Positions 52,748-60,353 of a stretch of DNA of 64,000 nucleotides are shown here, piece by piece. Numbering within the stretch: position 1 is the first letter of the stretch; each line of letters starts with the position of its first letter. Source of the stretch: Dehalobacter sp. CP (GTDB lineage: Bacteria; Bacillota_B; Desulfitobacteriia; Desulfitobacteriales; Syntrophobotulaceae); assembly GCA_009910795.1 (NCBI GenBank), contig VMEE01000061.1, forward strand, positions 62,001 through 126,000. Direction: 5' to 3'. Under the pieces are notes generated by a model. The model was not told the origin of the DNA. It worked only from the letters and a program-made list of their open reading frames with translations, and made no database searches. A program made the translations under genes and the position numbers.

Positions 52748-52975
52748 TTATTGGTTCTCTTGCACATACTTCACAACGTCAGCAATGGACTGAATATTTT
52801 CCACCTCTTCATCGGCAATATCAAGGTTGAATTCCTCTTCAAGTGCCATAACAAGCTCAACAATGTCCAGAGAATCTGCGTTTAAAGCTTGGAAAGTCGT
52901 GGTAGGAGTAATTTCATCTTCGCCTACTCCCAGTTGATCAATAACAATTGCTTTTACCTTTTCGTATACATCCAT
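52748..52975 (-). CDS. acpP: Acyl carrier protein
   Basis: A 75-residue carrier of growing acyl chains. The phosphopantetheine serine is in ADSLDIVEL near residue 36. The sequence is acidic, full length and typical. plsX lies 121 bp upstream in the transcript; fabD and fabG, which often sit between plsX and acpP, are missing here. GAGGGGG precedes the ATG. Confidence 0.96.
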   Translation of the reverse strand: MDVYEKVKAIVIDQLGVGEDEITPTTTFQALNADSLDIVELVMALEEEFNLDIADEEVENIQSIADVVKYVQENQ

Positions 52976-53096
52976 TTATGCCACCCCCTCTCAGGTAGTT
53001 TTATTTCTTACCCTATTATTCTGAGCAGTAAAGCCTTTTATTCAGAATTGTACCAGTATTTATCAATAATGCAAGCAACTTTTTCATGACAGCAAC

Positions 53097-54092
53097 CTAT
53101 TTTTGCGTATTTTTTTCTAAACCATCGACGATTTTTTCGATAATTTTTCCTTCGATACACTCTTTGGCTACACGAACAGCATTAAAAATAGCATTTTCTT
53201 TGGAACTTCCGTGACAGATAATACTTGTACCGTTCACGCCGAGAAGCGGGGCCCCACCGTACTCAGAATAATCCAGCATGTGTGCAATTTCTTTTAATCC
53301 GGGTTTAACCAGTATTGCTCCTATCTTCCTGGTAGTGCCAGCTGTAATTTTCTGCTTAATCAGCTGGAAAAGCGATGACGACATTCCTTCAATGGTTTTT
53401 AGTACAATGTTGCCGACAAAAGCATCACAGACAATGACATCTGCAGTCCCATAGGGAATGTCCCTGCCTTCAATATTTCCGGCAAAATTCAGGGAAGATT
53501 GTTTCAGCAAGTCATAAGCAGACTGAACAAGTTCGTTCCCTTTGCCCTCTTCACTGCCGATATTCAGCAAGGCCACCTTGGGACTTTTAAGTCCCAGAAT
53601 CTTTTCGGCGTAGATACTTCCCATCATCGCATATTGCAGAAGGTTCTCCGGTTTGGCATCCGGATTGGCACCGACATCGAGCAGCAGCTTTCCGCCTTGA
53701 AGCGTCGGCAGAACCGTGCAGATCGCAGGCCGGTTGATTCCTTTAATTCTGCCTAAGCCCAGCAAAGCTGAAGCCATCTGTGCTCCGGTGCTGCCTGCTG
53801 ACACCAGAGCATCCGCATATCCTTCCTTCACGAGTCTCGTGGCGACAACAATAGAGGCATCTTTCTTCTTCTTAATCGCGGCGGCCGGATGTTCATCCAT
53901 CTCAATGACTTCGGAACATTCATAAATCTCAATCGTGCTTTTTAAGTCTTCAGGTATATGTAAGTCTATCTTGTCTTTCTGTCCGACAAGGATGATCTGG
54001 ATATCCGGAAGAATCTTGGCCGCTTTTAAGGCGCCTTTGACAATCTCTCCGGGCGCATGATCTCCGCCCATGGCATCAACGGCGATTTTCAT
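53097..54092 (-). CDS. plsX: Phosphate acyltransferase PlsX
   Basis: Makes acyl-phosphate from acyl-ACP for phospholipid synthesis. The start is placed at MKIAVDAMGGDHAPGEIVKGA; an ATG three codons earlier would lie 1 base from the GAGGG site. The protein is 331 residues, with LVSAGSTGAQMA near 97 and LLDVGANPDAKPENLLQYA near 140. It follows rpmF by about 90 bp in the transcript; that spacer carries a short CTTGGC hairpin. Confidence 0.95.
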   Translation of the reverse strand: MKIAVDAMGGDHAPGEIVKGALKAAKILPDIQIILVGQKDKIDLHIPEDLKSTIEIYECSEVIEMDEHPAAAIKKKKDASIVVATRLVKEGYADALVSAGSTGAQMASALLGLGRIKGINRPAICTVLPTLQGGKLLLDVGANPDAKPENLLQYAMMGSIYAEKILGLKSPKVALLNIGSEEGKGNELVQSAYDLLKQSSLNFAGNIEGRDIPYGTADVIVCDAFVGNIVLKTIEGMSSSLFQLIKQKITAGTTRKIGAILVKPGLKEIAHMLDYSEYGGAPLLGVNGTSIICHGSSKENAIFNAVRVAKECIEGKIIEKIVDGLEKNTQK

Positions 54093-54178
54093 CCACGACA
54101 TACCCTCTTTCTCTCATTATATACAGAAAACTTGGCTGACGCCAAGCTTTGATCTGTTTTTTTGAGTACTCTAACTTA

Positions 54179-54358
54179 TTATTCACCCATAGAGATGACT
54201 TCTTTGCCATTGTAATAGCCGCAGTTCGCACAAATATGATGCTGAAGCTTCTGTTGATGGCACTGGGGGCATTCCACAAGATTAGGAACGGACAACTTAT
54301 CCATTGCTCTGCGCCTGCGGACTCTAGATTTGGATTGTTTATTTTGATGAACACCCAT
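54179..54358 (-). CDS. rpmF: 50S ribosomal protein L32
   Basis: A 59-residue protein: MGVHQNKQSKSRVRRRRA at the start, then a four-Cys zinc ribbon (CPQC about residues 30-33 and CANC about 43-46), ending ISMGE. This is the Cys-containing form of L32, which binds zinc. The zinc-independent paralogue would be elsewhere. GGGGGTG precedes the ATG. It lies 5 bp after the DUF177 gene and before plsX, the usual order. Confidence 0.96.
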   Translation of the reverse strand: MGVHQNKQSKSRVRRRRAMDKLSVPNLVECPQCHQQKLQHHICANCGYYNGKEVISMGE

Positions 54359-54363
54359 TGATA

Positions 54364-54876
54364 TTACACCCCCTTATTCCATTTGGATAATATTTCTAAG
54401 CGAGGATCAATATCCTCAGTGGAGCACGAACAAGGATTCGTATTGCGGTCAGCGCCACATTTCAGACAGAGACCCCTGCAGTCTTCAGAACATAAGAACT
54501 TTAAAGGAATCTGCAGCAGTATATGTTCTACAATCCTGTCGTCAATCGGGAATTCGTCCTTTTCAAAAACCAGCATGCTGTCGTCTTCGGCTTCAGAAGC
54601 AAATTCCGCCGGGACCCATTCGTCTTCAAAAACAATCTTCAGATTATACGAAAATTCTTTCAGACATCTGGAACAACTAGCAGCAATCACAGACGATATT
54701 TTCCCATTCGCCAAGAGTGATTTGCCGACATTTTCAGCTTTTAATTCCACTTCAAGCGGGGATAAGAAACGATAAGACTCATTTCCAAGCTGCAAAGGCG
54801 GAAAATTTTCCTCATGAAAACTAAAGGTTTTTGACCCACCCTCGGCCCGCCTTACTTGAAAAACATTGACGATCAC
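54364..54876 (-). CDS. DUF177/YceD family protein
   Basis: A 170-residue protein of the YceD family, which in bacteria and plastids is tied to 23S rRNA accumulation. The Cys-rich features are a CSRC pair near residue 68 and CSEDCRGLCLKCG near 130, ending with LEILSKW. I prefer the GTG start at 54876 (GAGGTG seven bases upstream) over TTG at 54882, which is only 2 bases from that site. It is first in the rpmF-plsX-acpP unit and has a consensus promoter directly upstream. Confidence 0.9.
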   Translation of the reverse strand: MIVNVFQVRRAEGGSKTFSFHEENFPPLQLGNESYRFLSPLEVELKAENVGKSLLANGKISSVIAASCSRCLKEFSYNLKIVFEDEWVPAEFASEAEDDSMLVFEKDEFPIDDRIVEHILLQIPLKFLCSEDCRGLCLKCGADRNTNPCSCSTEDIDPRLEILSKWNKGV

Positions 54877-54906
54877 CAGCAATCACCTCGATATGCAACA
54901 ACTGTA

Positions 54907-54935
54907 ATTATAGTTATCACTTTTTTCTTTGTCAA
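54907..54935 (-). promoter_or_regulatory. Consensus sigma-A promoter of DUF177-rpmF-plsX-acpP
   Basis: TTGACA (54930-54935), 17-bp spacer, TATAAT (54907-54912) on the minus strand: perfect in both boxes. It ends about 30 bp before the DUF177 start and begins 8 bp from the ackA stop. Confidence 0.9.
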
Positions 54936-54942
54936 GAAAGGA

Positions 54943-56145
54943 TTACATCTTCTGGATGATTTCCTCAGTATCCAAGGCAATCATGAGTTCTTCGTTTGTC
55001 GGAATGACCATGACCTTGCATCTGGCTCCCCACTTGGAAATGTCCACTTCCTGTCCTCTGACCGCTTCATTTTTCTCATCGTCAATACTGACACCGATGC
55101 AGCCCAGCGTATCACAGACTGACCGGCGAATTAAAGGAGAATTTTCTCCCAGTCCGGCTGTAAATATGATCCCGTCGACGCCGTCTAGAATTGCAGCATA
55201 GGCACCGATGTATTTTTTAACGTCATGAACAAAAACATCCAAGGCAAGCTGGGCACGGTAATTGCCTTCGTCAGCAGCTTTCTGTAAATCGCGGAAATCA
55301 CTGCTGACTCCCGAAAGGCCAAGTACGCCGCTTTTCTTGTTTAACAGCGCATTGACTGCGTCCCCGGAGATCCTTTCTTTTTTCATGATAAACGGAACAA
55401 TGGCCGGATCAAGATCCCCCGACCGGGTGCCCATCATCAGCCCCTCCAGCGGGGTGAACCCCATGGAATTTTCGACTGATTTCCCATATTTTACGGCCGT
55501 AAGCGAAGATCCGTTACCCAGATGGCAGCTGATCAGCTTTAACTTTTCCAGTGGTTTGTCCATGACCACTGCGGCCCGCTGGCTGACATACTTATGTGAG
55601 GTCCCATGGAAACCGTATCTGCGGATCTTGTACTTTTCATACAGCTCGTAAGGTATCCCGTAGATATAAGCCTCCGGAGGCATCGTTTGATGGAATGCCG
55701 TATCAAACACCGCAACCTGAGGTGTCCCCGACATCATCTGTTCACATGCAATAATTCCTGCCAGATTGGCCGGATTATGAAGAGGTCCAAGTTCAAAACA
55801 CTCTTCAATCGCCCGTTTGACCTCTTCATTCACAAGCACGGAGCCGGACACTTTTTCTCCGCCATGGAGAACTCTGTGCCCTACTGCATCAATTTCTTCC
55901 AGGGACGCTAAAACACCGAAATTCGGATCGATCACAGCCTGTAAAACCAATTTGATCGCAGCAGTATGATCCGGCAAATCAGCAACAATGACCTCTTTTT
56001 CTCCACCTTTCGGACGATGCGTAAGCATCGCTCCGGGAAGCCCGATTCTTTCCACCAGGCCTTTTGCCATCGCACTCTTCGTTTCCATATCCATCATCTG
56101 GTATTTGAGCGATGAGCTGCCGCAATTTAGCACGAGAATCTTCAC
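54943..56145 (-). CDS. ackA: Acetate kinase
   Basis: Makes ATP from acetyl phosphate. The 400-residue protein has ILVLNCGSSSLKYQ at the start, the catalytic HRVLHGGEKVSG near residue 120, FDTAFHQTMP near 180, HLGNGSSLTAV near 208 and FTAGLGENSPLIRR near 325. No pta gene adjoins it. GGAGTGT precedes the ATG. Fermentative or acetogenic metabolism is consistent with the rest of the window. Confidence 0.98.
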   Translation of the reverse strand: MKILVLNCGSSSLKYQMMDMETKSAMAKGLVERIGLPGAMLTHRPKGGEKEVIVADLPDHTAAIKLVLQAVIDPNFGVLASLEEIDAVGHRVLHGGEKVSGSVLVNEEVKRAIEECFELGPLHNPANLAGIIACEQMMSGTPQVAVFDTAFHQTMPPEAYIYGIPYELYEKYKIRRYGFHGTSHKYVSQRAAVVMDKPLEKLKLISCHLGNGSSLTAVKYGKSVENSMGFTPLEGLMMGTRSGDLDPAIVPFIMKKERISGDAVNALLNKKSGVLGLSGVSSDFRDLQKAADEGNYRAQLALDVFVHDVKKYIGAYAAILDGVDGIIFTAGLGENSPLIRRSVCDTLGCIGVSIDDEKNEAVRGQEVDISKWGARCKVMVIPTNEELMIALDTEEIIQKM

Positions 56146-56310
56146 AAATTACACTCCTTTACTCTCTTCCACCAATCAAGATACATTGCCTATATAGTAT
56201 TGTATTTTTTTCTCTTTCTTATCTTTGTATACTCCGGTTATATAAATCACATATAGGAATACCCTAAATATGAGTGAAATAAGTAAATGATATATAAACT
56301 GATTATAAAG

Positions 56311-56338
56311 AGTCTATCACATCTTTGTGCCCTGTCAA
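56311..56338 (-). promoter_or_regulatory. Probable sigma-A promoter of ackA
   Basis: TTGACA (56333-56338), 16-bp spacer, TAGACT (56311-56316) on the minus strand. It leaves a leader of about 160 nt before the ackA ATG. Confidence 0.5.
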
Positions 56339-56380
56339 CCCCAGTTTAGTGTTCCGTTCTAAATACGCTAAAGGATGGTG

Positions 56381-57553
56381 ATGGCTGCCTTGCCATTCCT
56401 AAGAATCCTGGTCTTTTTAATCCTTGCCACCTGTATGTTCATTTATCCCCAGGAAGTATTGAGTTCTGCCGCCAAAGGCTTAGCGCTTTGGGTGAATTAT
56501 ATCTTGCCGGCCTTATTTCCATTCTTCATTGTCTCCGAACTTCTTCTGCAGCTTGGCCTGGTCAATTTTCTGGGAATCTTGCTCGAACCACTGATGCGTC
56601 CTGTTTTTCGTCTGCCGGGCAAAGCCTCTTTTGTTTTGGCCATGACACATACTTCGGGAATTCCGATCGGAGCGATGCTGACATGCAAGCTCAGGAAAAA
56701 CGGAGAGATTACACGGATCGAAGGGGAAAGACTTCTTGCCTTTACCAGCAATCCCAGTCCAGGTTTTATGTTCGGGGCCGTGGCATCCGGGATGCTTGGA
56801 AACCCTGCCCTGGGTATCATTATTGCAGGATCTGTTTATCTCGCCAACCTGCTGGTCGGTTTGATTTTCCGTAATTATGGTGTTTCATCCGAAAAGGCCA
56901 TTCCAAGAACATATTCTTCCTGGAGAAAGGCTTTGCGTGAATTAAAAAACCTCCAACAAAACAATAAAACCATTGGCGCATTATTGGCTGATGCAGTCAG
57001 GGAAAGTACGTCAACGATTATCCTGGTTGGAGGATACATCATTTTTTTTTCTGTTATCACCCATCTTTTAGCAGTTACGCATCTAAGCTCCGTTCTGTCA
57101 GACACAGTCCATCTTCTCTCGGCCGGATCCATTTCTGTGCTGGAAGCCAATGCTATCATCCAGGGATTCCTGGAAACCACCTTGGGCTGTAATGCAGCCG
57201 TCCAGGCCTTTTCATCCCTGAACAGCAAGATTGGGGTTCTGGCCTTGCTGCTTGGATGGGGGGGGATTTCTGTTTTTGCACAGGTATCCAGCTTTACGGC
57301 GTCGACAGATCTTCGGCTCCTTCCATTTGTAGCCGGTAGAACCATCCATTCCTTTTTGGCGCTTCTGATCAGTCAGCTGCTGCTAAAATTCAGCGATATT
57401 CCAACCACCGGCCTCCCTGTACAGCCAACTGGAGGTGATGCTTCCTGGCTGTTGTCCTTAAGATGGAGCAGCCTGTATTTTGGCCTATGCATTTTGGCTC
57501 TGCTTTTCATTGTCTTCATGATTGGAATATGGAAAAAAGTGCACCGCCATTAA
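56381..57553 (+). CDS. ylbJ: Sporulation integral membrane protein YlbJ
   Basis: A 390-residue membrane protein with about eight hydrophobic segments. YlbJ-family proteins carry a nucleoside-transporter-like gate domain (NPSPGFMFGAVASGMLGNPALG at about 128 onward) and are needed for spore formation. Three close starts exist (ATG 56375, GTG 56378, ATG 56381); AAGGATGGTG favours the last. It is divergent from ackA and faces the rsmD cluster. Its substrate is unknown. Confidence 0.88.
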   Translation: MAALPFLRILVFLILATCMFIYPQEVLSSAAKGLALWVNYILPALFPFFIVSELLLQLGLVNFLGILLEPLMRPVFRLPGKASFVLAMTHTSGIPIGAMLTCKLRKNGEITRIEGERLLAFTSNPSPGFMFGAVASGMLGNPALGIIIAGSVYLANLLVGLIFRNYGVSSEKAIPRTYSSWRKALRELKNLQQNNKTIGALLADAVRESTSTIILVGGYIIFFSVITHLLAVTHLSSVLSDTVHLLSAGSISVLEANAIIQGFLETTLGCNAAVQAFSSLNSKIGVLALLLGWGGISVFAQVSSFTASTDLRLLPFVAGRTIHSFLALLISQLLLKFSDIPTTGLPVQPTGGDASWLLSLRWSSLYFGLCILALLFIVFMIGIWKKVHRH

Positions 57554-57564
57554 GATAAATTTGT

Positions 57565-58053
57565 TTATTCCTGCTCCATGGTCTGAACCCGTTCATCCCA
57601 GCGGGCCATGGCATTTAATTCTTCCCGGCTGGCCTTGATGGATTGAAAAGCCTCTCCCATTTTTGATTCAATATCCTGAAGCAGATCATCGGAATATTTC
57701 AAAGCGCCTAATTTTACTTCGCGGGAATACTGCTGCGCCTTTAAGACAATTTCTTCGGCATAAGCCCGGGATTGAGCAACAATCTCATTTTCCTGAAGCA
57801 GCTGGTCAGCCTGCTTTTGCGCCCGGTCTACAATTCTCTGCCCATCACTGCGGGCTTCTTCCATATAGCGGTCTCTTTCAGCCAAAACATAATTCGCCTG
57901 TTTGATTTCCTCGGGCAGAACGGAACGAATTCCATCCAATATTTCTAATACTGTTTCCTCATCAACCATGATCTTGCCGGTTAAAGGCACCTTGGTTCCA
58001 TGGTCAAGCACTTCTTCCAACTGTTCAATGAGATCAATTAAATGATTTTCCAA
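57565..58053 (-). CDS. Coiled-coil protein next to rsmD, unrecognised
   Basis: A 162-residue, wholly helical, acidic protein with a long coiled coil at about 50-140 (AERDRYMEEARSDGQRI, YAEEIVLKAQQYS). No catalytic motif, signal peptide or membrane segment. Proteins like this, loosely annotated as ATPase or ATP-synthase-B-like, follow rsmD in several Clostridia. It starts 5 bp after the rsmD stop, so the two are coexpressed. A DivIVA/GpsB-like or scaffolding role is possible but not shown. Confidence 0.7.
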   Translation of the reverse strand: MENHLIDLIEQLEEVLDHGTKVPLTGKIMVDEETVLEILDGIRSVLPEEIKQANYVLAERDRYMEEARSDGQRIVDRAQKQADQLLQENEIVAQSRAYAEEIVLKAQQYSREVKLGALKYSDDLLQDIESKMGEAFQSIKASREELNAMARWDERVQTMEQE

Positions 58054-58058
58054 AGGAA

Positions 58059-58622
58059 TTATCCCTCCTCATGCTCTTCTTTGTTCTGAATAAACCATAA
58101 CCTGGTATCTCCATATTCTCTTATTAACCTTATTTCCAGAGGGTCTATCGCATCGTCAACGGTTTCGTCTGAAGAAGTTTCAATGATGATGACCCCACCG
58201 GGATTTAAGAGAGGCTGCGTCTGCAAATAGGCAAGGGCCATGTCGGCCAGTCCCTGCCGATAAGGCGGATCAAGAAAAATTAAATCAAAGCGTTCCTGAA
58301 CTGCTTGTTTAAAAAAATTCATTGCGTCCATCCGGAGTATGCTGGTTCTTGGTACTGCCCCGAGAATTTCGGCATTCTTTCTGATTGTCTCCAGGGCTGA
58401 AGTATCTTTCTCAACCAGAACTGCATGACGGCCCCCCCTGGACAAAGCTTCAAAGGAAAGGTTTCCGGTTCCCGCAAAAAGATCCAGCACTCTGGCGTTC
58501 ATTACCTTGCCGGCAAGAATATTAAAAATCGCCCCTTTGACTTTATCGGAAGTCGGACGGGTATTCATGCCTTTAACAGTTTTTAAATTACGGCCTTTCC
58601 ATTGTCCTGAAATAATTCGCAC
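58059..58622 (-). CDS. rsmD: 16S rRNA (guanine966-N2)-methyltransferase RsmD
   Basis: Methylates G966 of 16S rRNA. The 187-residue protein has RIISGQWKGRNLK at the start, the SAM motif VLDLFAGTGNLSFEALSRG near residue 47 and the catalytic LIFLDPPY near 118. Usually coaD follows; here a coiled-coil gene takes that place and coaD is not in the window. Confidence 0.95.
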   Translation of the reverse strand: MRIISGQWKGRNLKTVKGMNTRPTSDKVKGAIFNILAGKVMNARVLDLFAGTGNLSFEALSRGGRHAVLVEKDTSALETIRKNAEILGAVPRTSILRMDAMNFFKQAVQERFDLIFLDPPYRQGLADMALAYLQTQPLLNPGGVIIIETSSDETVDDAIDPLEIRLIREYGDTRLWFIQNKEEHEEG

Positions 58623-58870
58623 GATGTTTAGTCCTCTGGATATGATGTCTTCACTTTATCCTTTTATTATACAGTGATCTAACCTGATTTAAATATTTTT
58701 TTACAGGATACTCCCATTTTCTAAGTATATCATATCTGATTCCAAACGAGAAACATATTATTCCATTCCAGTATCTAATAAATCTCCGACTTGAATCTCA
58801 AATTAATATTTCATTTGATACGCAATTTGAATTTTCCACTTTATCTTTCACCCATTAATCTTCCTGATTT

Positions 58871-58900
58871 GAATATCTGTGTTAGAAATCCAACATACTA
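58871..58900 (+). promoter_or_regulatory. Sigma-G/sigma-F promoter of gpr
   Basis: GAATA (58871-58875), 18-bp spacer, CATACTA (58894-58900), an exact match to GHATR-N18-CATxHTA. It ends 30 bp before the gpr ATG. The rest of the 308-bp rsmD-gpr gap shows no gene. Confidence 0.8.
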
Positions 58901-58930
58901 AAACAGATTTAAAAAGGAGCTGCTGCCGAT

Positions 58931-59926
58931 ATGAAATTATCGAACAAATCAAGCTTTCTAAAAAAAATGAATATTTCTCTCGACCTGGCGGTGGAAGCCC
59001 ATGACTTGCTGCGGGGAGAAAGAGGTCAAGAGATAGCGGGCGTCATCATGAAAAAAGAAGAACTTCAAGAGGCAACTGTCACCGCAATCCAAATCACAAA
59101 TGCCAAAGGCGAAAAAGAATTGGGCAGGCCTAAAGGAAATTATATTACAATCGATGCTCCGGATATCAAAGAAAACAACTACCAGCAGCACAATAAAATC
59201 GTTGCAGTATTAGCAAGGCATCTCGCCGGATTGTTAAACTTTAAGGAAGATACCAGTTTTCTGATCGTTGGTCTTGGCAACTGGCAGGCAACTCCAGACG
59301 CGCTTGGGCCCAAAGTTGTCGAGAAAATCATGGTCACCCGTCACCTTTTTCATTATACCCCCGAAGAAATTGAGGGGAAAATGCGCCAAGTGTCAGCGAT
59401 ATCACCTGGTGTGCTTGGACTGACCGGAATCGAAACGGCGGAGGTAATCCGCGGACTGGTTGAACATGTCCGCCCGGATTATGTGATCGCGATCGATGCC
59501 TTGGCCGCGGGCGCCCTGGATAGAATCGGCACAACCATTCAATTAGCGGATACCGGGATCAATCCTGGTTCCGGAATTGGTAATCATCGCAAAGGGCTCA
59601 ATGAAGAAACCCTTGGCTGCAAAGTCATTGCTATCGGCGTTCCGACTGTTGTCAATGCTGCAATCATCGCGCATAAAACCATCGAAGAGCTTTTTGAACA
59701 AATGGAATCCGAACCTTCCCTGGCCAAAATTTATCAACAGGAAAATGAACAGGTCTTGATGAATGTCATGCAGAAAGCCTTGTCGCCTTACGAGGGCAGC
59801 CTGATGGTTACACCCAAGGAAGTTGATGAATTAATTGAAAGAAGCGCCAAAATTATTGCTGCAGCGATCAACCAGAGCATTCATCCCGGAATTGACAGCC
59901 ATAATTTTGAGACCTACCTCCATTAA
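58931..59926 (+). CDS. gpr: Germination protease Gpr
   Basis: Degrades SASPs when a spore germinates. The 331-residue zymogen shows the family segments DLAVEAHDLLRGE near residue 19, IVGLGNWQATPDALGP near 115, TGIETAEVIRG near 175 and AIDALAAGALDRIGTTIQLADTGI near 197. An N-terminal propeptide of about 15 residues would be removed autocatalytically. AAAAGGAG lies upstream of the ATG. A terminator follows. Substrates include the SASPs encoded in this window. Confidence 0.95.
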   Translation: MKLSNKSSFLKKMNISLDLAVEAHDLLRGERGQEIAGVIMKKEELQEATVTAIQITNAKGEKELGRPKGNYITIDAPDIKENNYQQHNKIVAVLARHLAGLLNFKEDTSFLIVGLGNWQATPDALGPKVVEKIMVTRHLFHYTPEEIEGKMRQVSAISPGVLGLTGIETAEVIRGLVEHVRPDYVIAIDALAAGALDRIGTTIQLADTGINPGSGIGNHRKGLNEETLGCKVIAIGVPTVVNAAIIAHKTIEELFEQMESEPSLAKIYQQENEQVLMNVMQKALSPYEGSLMVTPKEVDELIERSAKIIAAAINQSIHPGIDSHNFETYLH

Positions 59927-59998
59927 ACAATCTACTTTTTACATCGACCCGAATAACGATAATGATTATAAGAAAAAGAATATCTTTTAACCGTAACT

Positions 59999-60050
59999 AA
60001 AAAACCTTTTGTTGCAGCATATCAATCAATGCTTCAACAGAAGGTTTTTT
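59999..60050 (+). terminator. Rho-independent terminator of gpr
   Basis: AAAAACCTTTTGTTG pairs with CAACAGAAGGTTTTT over 15 positions (one G:T) around a 20-base loop and ends in a T-run. A-rich on the left, so it may also serve the convergent 44-residue gene. Confidence 0.88.
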
Positions 60051-60060
60051 ATTCCGTATC

Positions 60061-60109
60061 TCGTCATTCGTCATTCGTAATTCGTCATTCTTTATTCTTT
60101 ATTCGTTAC
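60061..60109. repeat. Seven 7-bp tandem repeats at a gene 3' end
   Basis: Seven units: TCGTCAT, TCGTCAT, TCGTAAT, TCGTCAT, TCTTTAT, TCTTTAT, TCGTTAC. The stop codon of the 44-residue SASP-like gene lies inside unit five, so copy-number change here would alter its C-terminus or frame. Confidence 0.85.
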
Positions 60110-60226
60110 GTCTTCTCTGTTTTTACTTTTTCTTTTTGTTTTTCTTTGGGGAAGACCCATCTCTTGCGCAATTTCATATTTTAGATTTTCCAATTCACTT
60201 GCCGTATCTTTTTTCGTCTCTGTCAT
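60092..60226 (-). CDS. 44-residue SASP-like spore protein
   Basis: A very small gene with AGGAGG eight bases before ATG. The protein reads TETKKDTASELENLKYEIAQ at the start and EMGLPQRKTKRKSK after it. ELENLKYEIAQEMGL is the first helix motif of alpha/beta SASPs, but the Gly-rich turn and second helix are missing; the rest is a very basic tail. A sigma-G-type promoter with a perfect CATACTA lies about 60 bp upstream. It is next to gpr, the protease for SASPs. It could be a decayed SASP or a real minimal member; the intact signals favour a real gene. Confidence 0.72.
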   Translation of the reverse strand: MTETKKDTASELENLKYEIAQEMGLPQRKTKRKSKNREDVTNKE

Positions 60227-60285
60227 ACCCTCTGCCTCCTTGAAAGTTCTGCATCAATCCATGACTGGAATGTGCCAACAAGAAA

Positions 60286-60314
60286 TAGTATGAGCCTGTG
60301 CAAAAAAATCATAC
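60286..60314 (-). promoter_or_regulatory. Sigma-G promoter of the 44-residue SASP-like gene
   Basis: GTATG (60310-60314), 17-bp spacer, CATACTA (60286-60292) on the minus strand; both boxes match the sigma-G consensus. It lies between the recG stop and the small gene. Confidence 0.7.
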
Positions 60315-60353
60315 GTACTGTGACTTGTTCATCGTATAAAATTGCTCTCAGCA

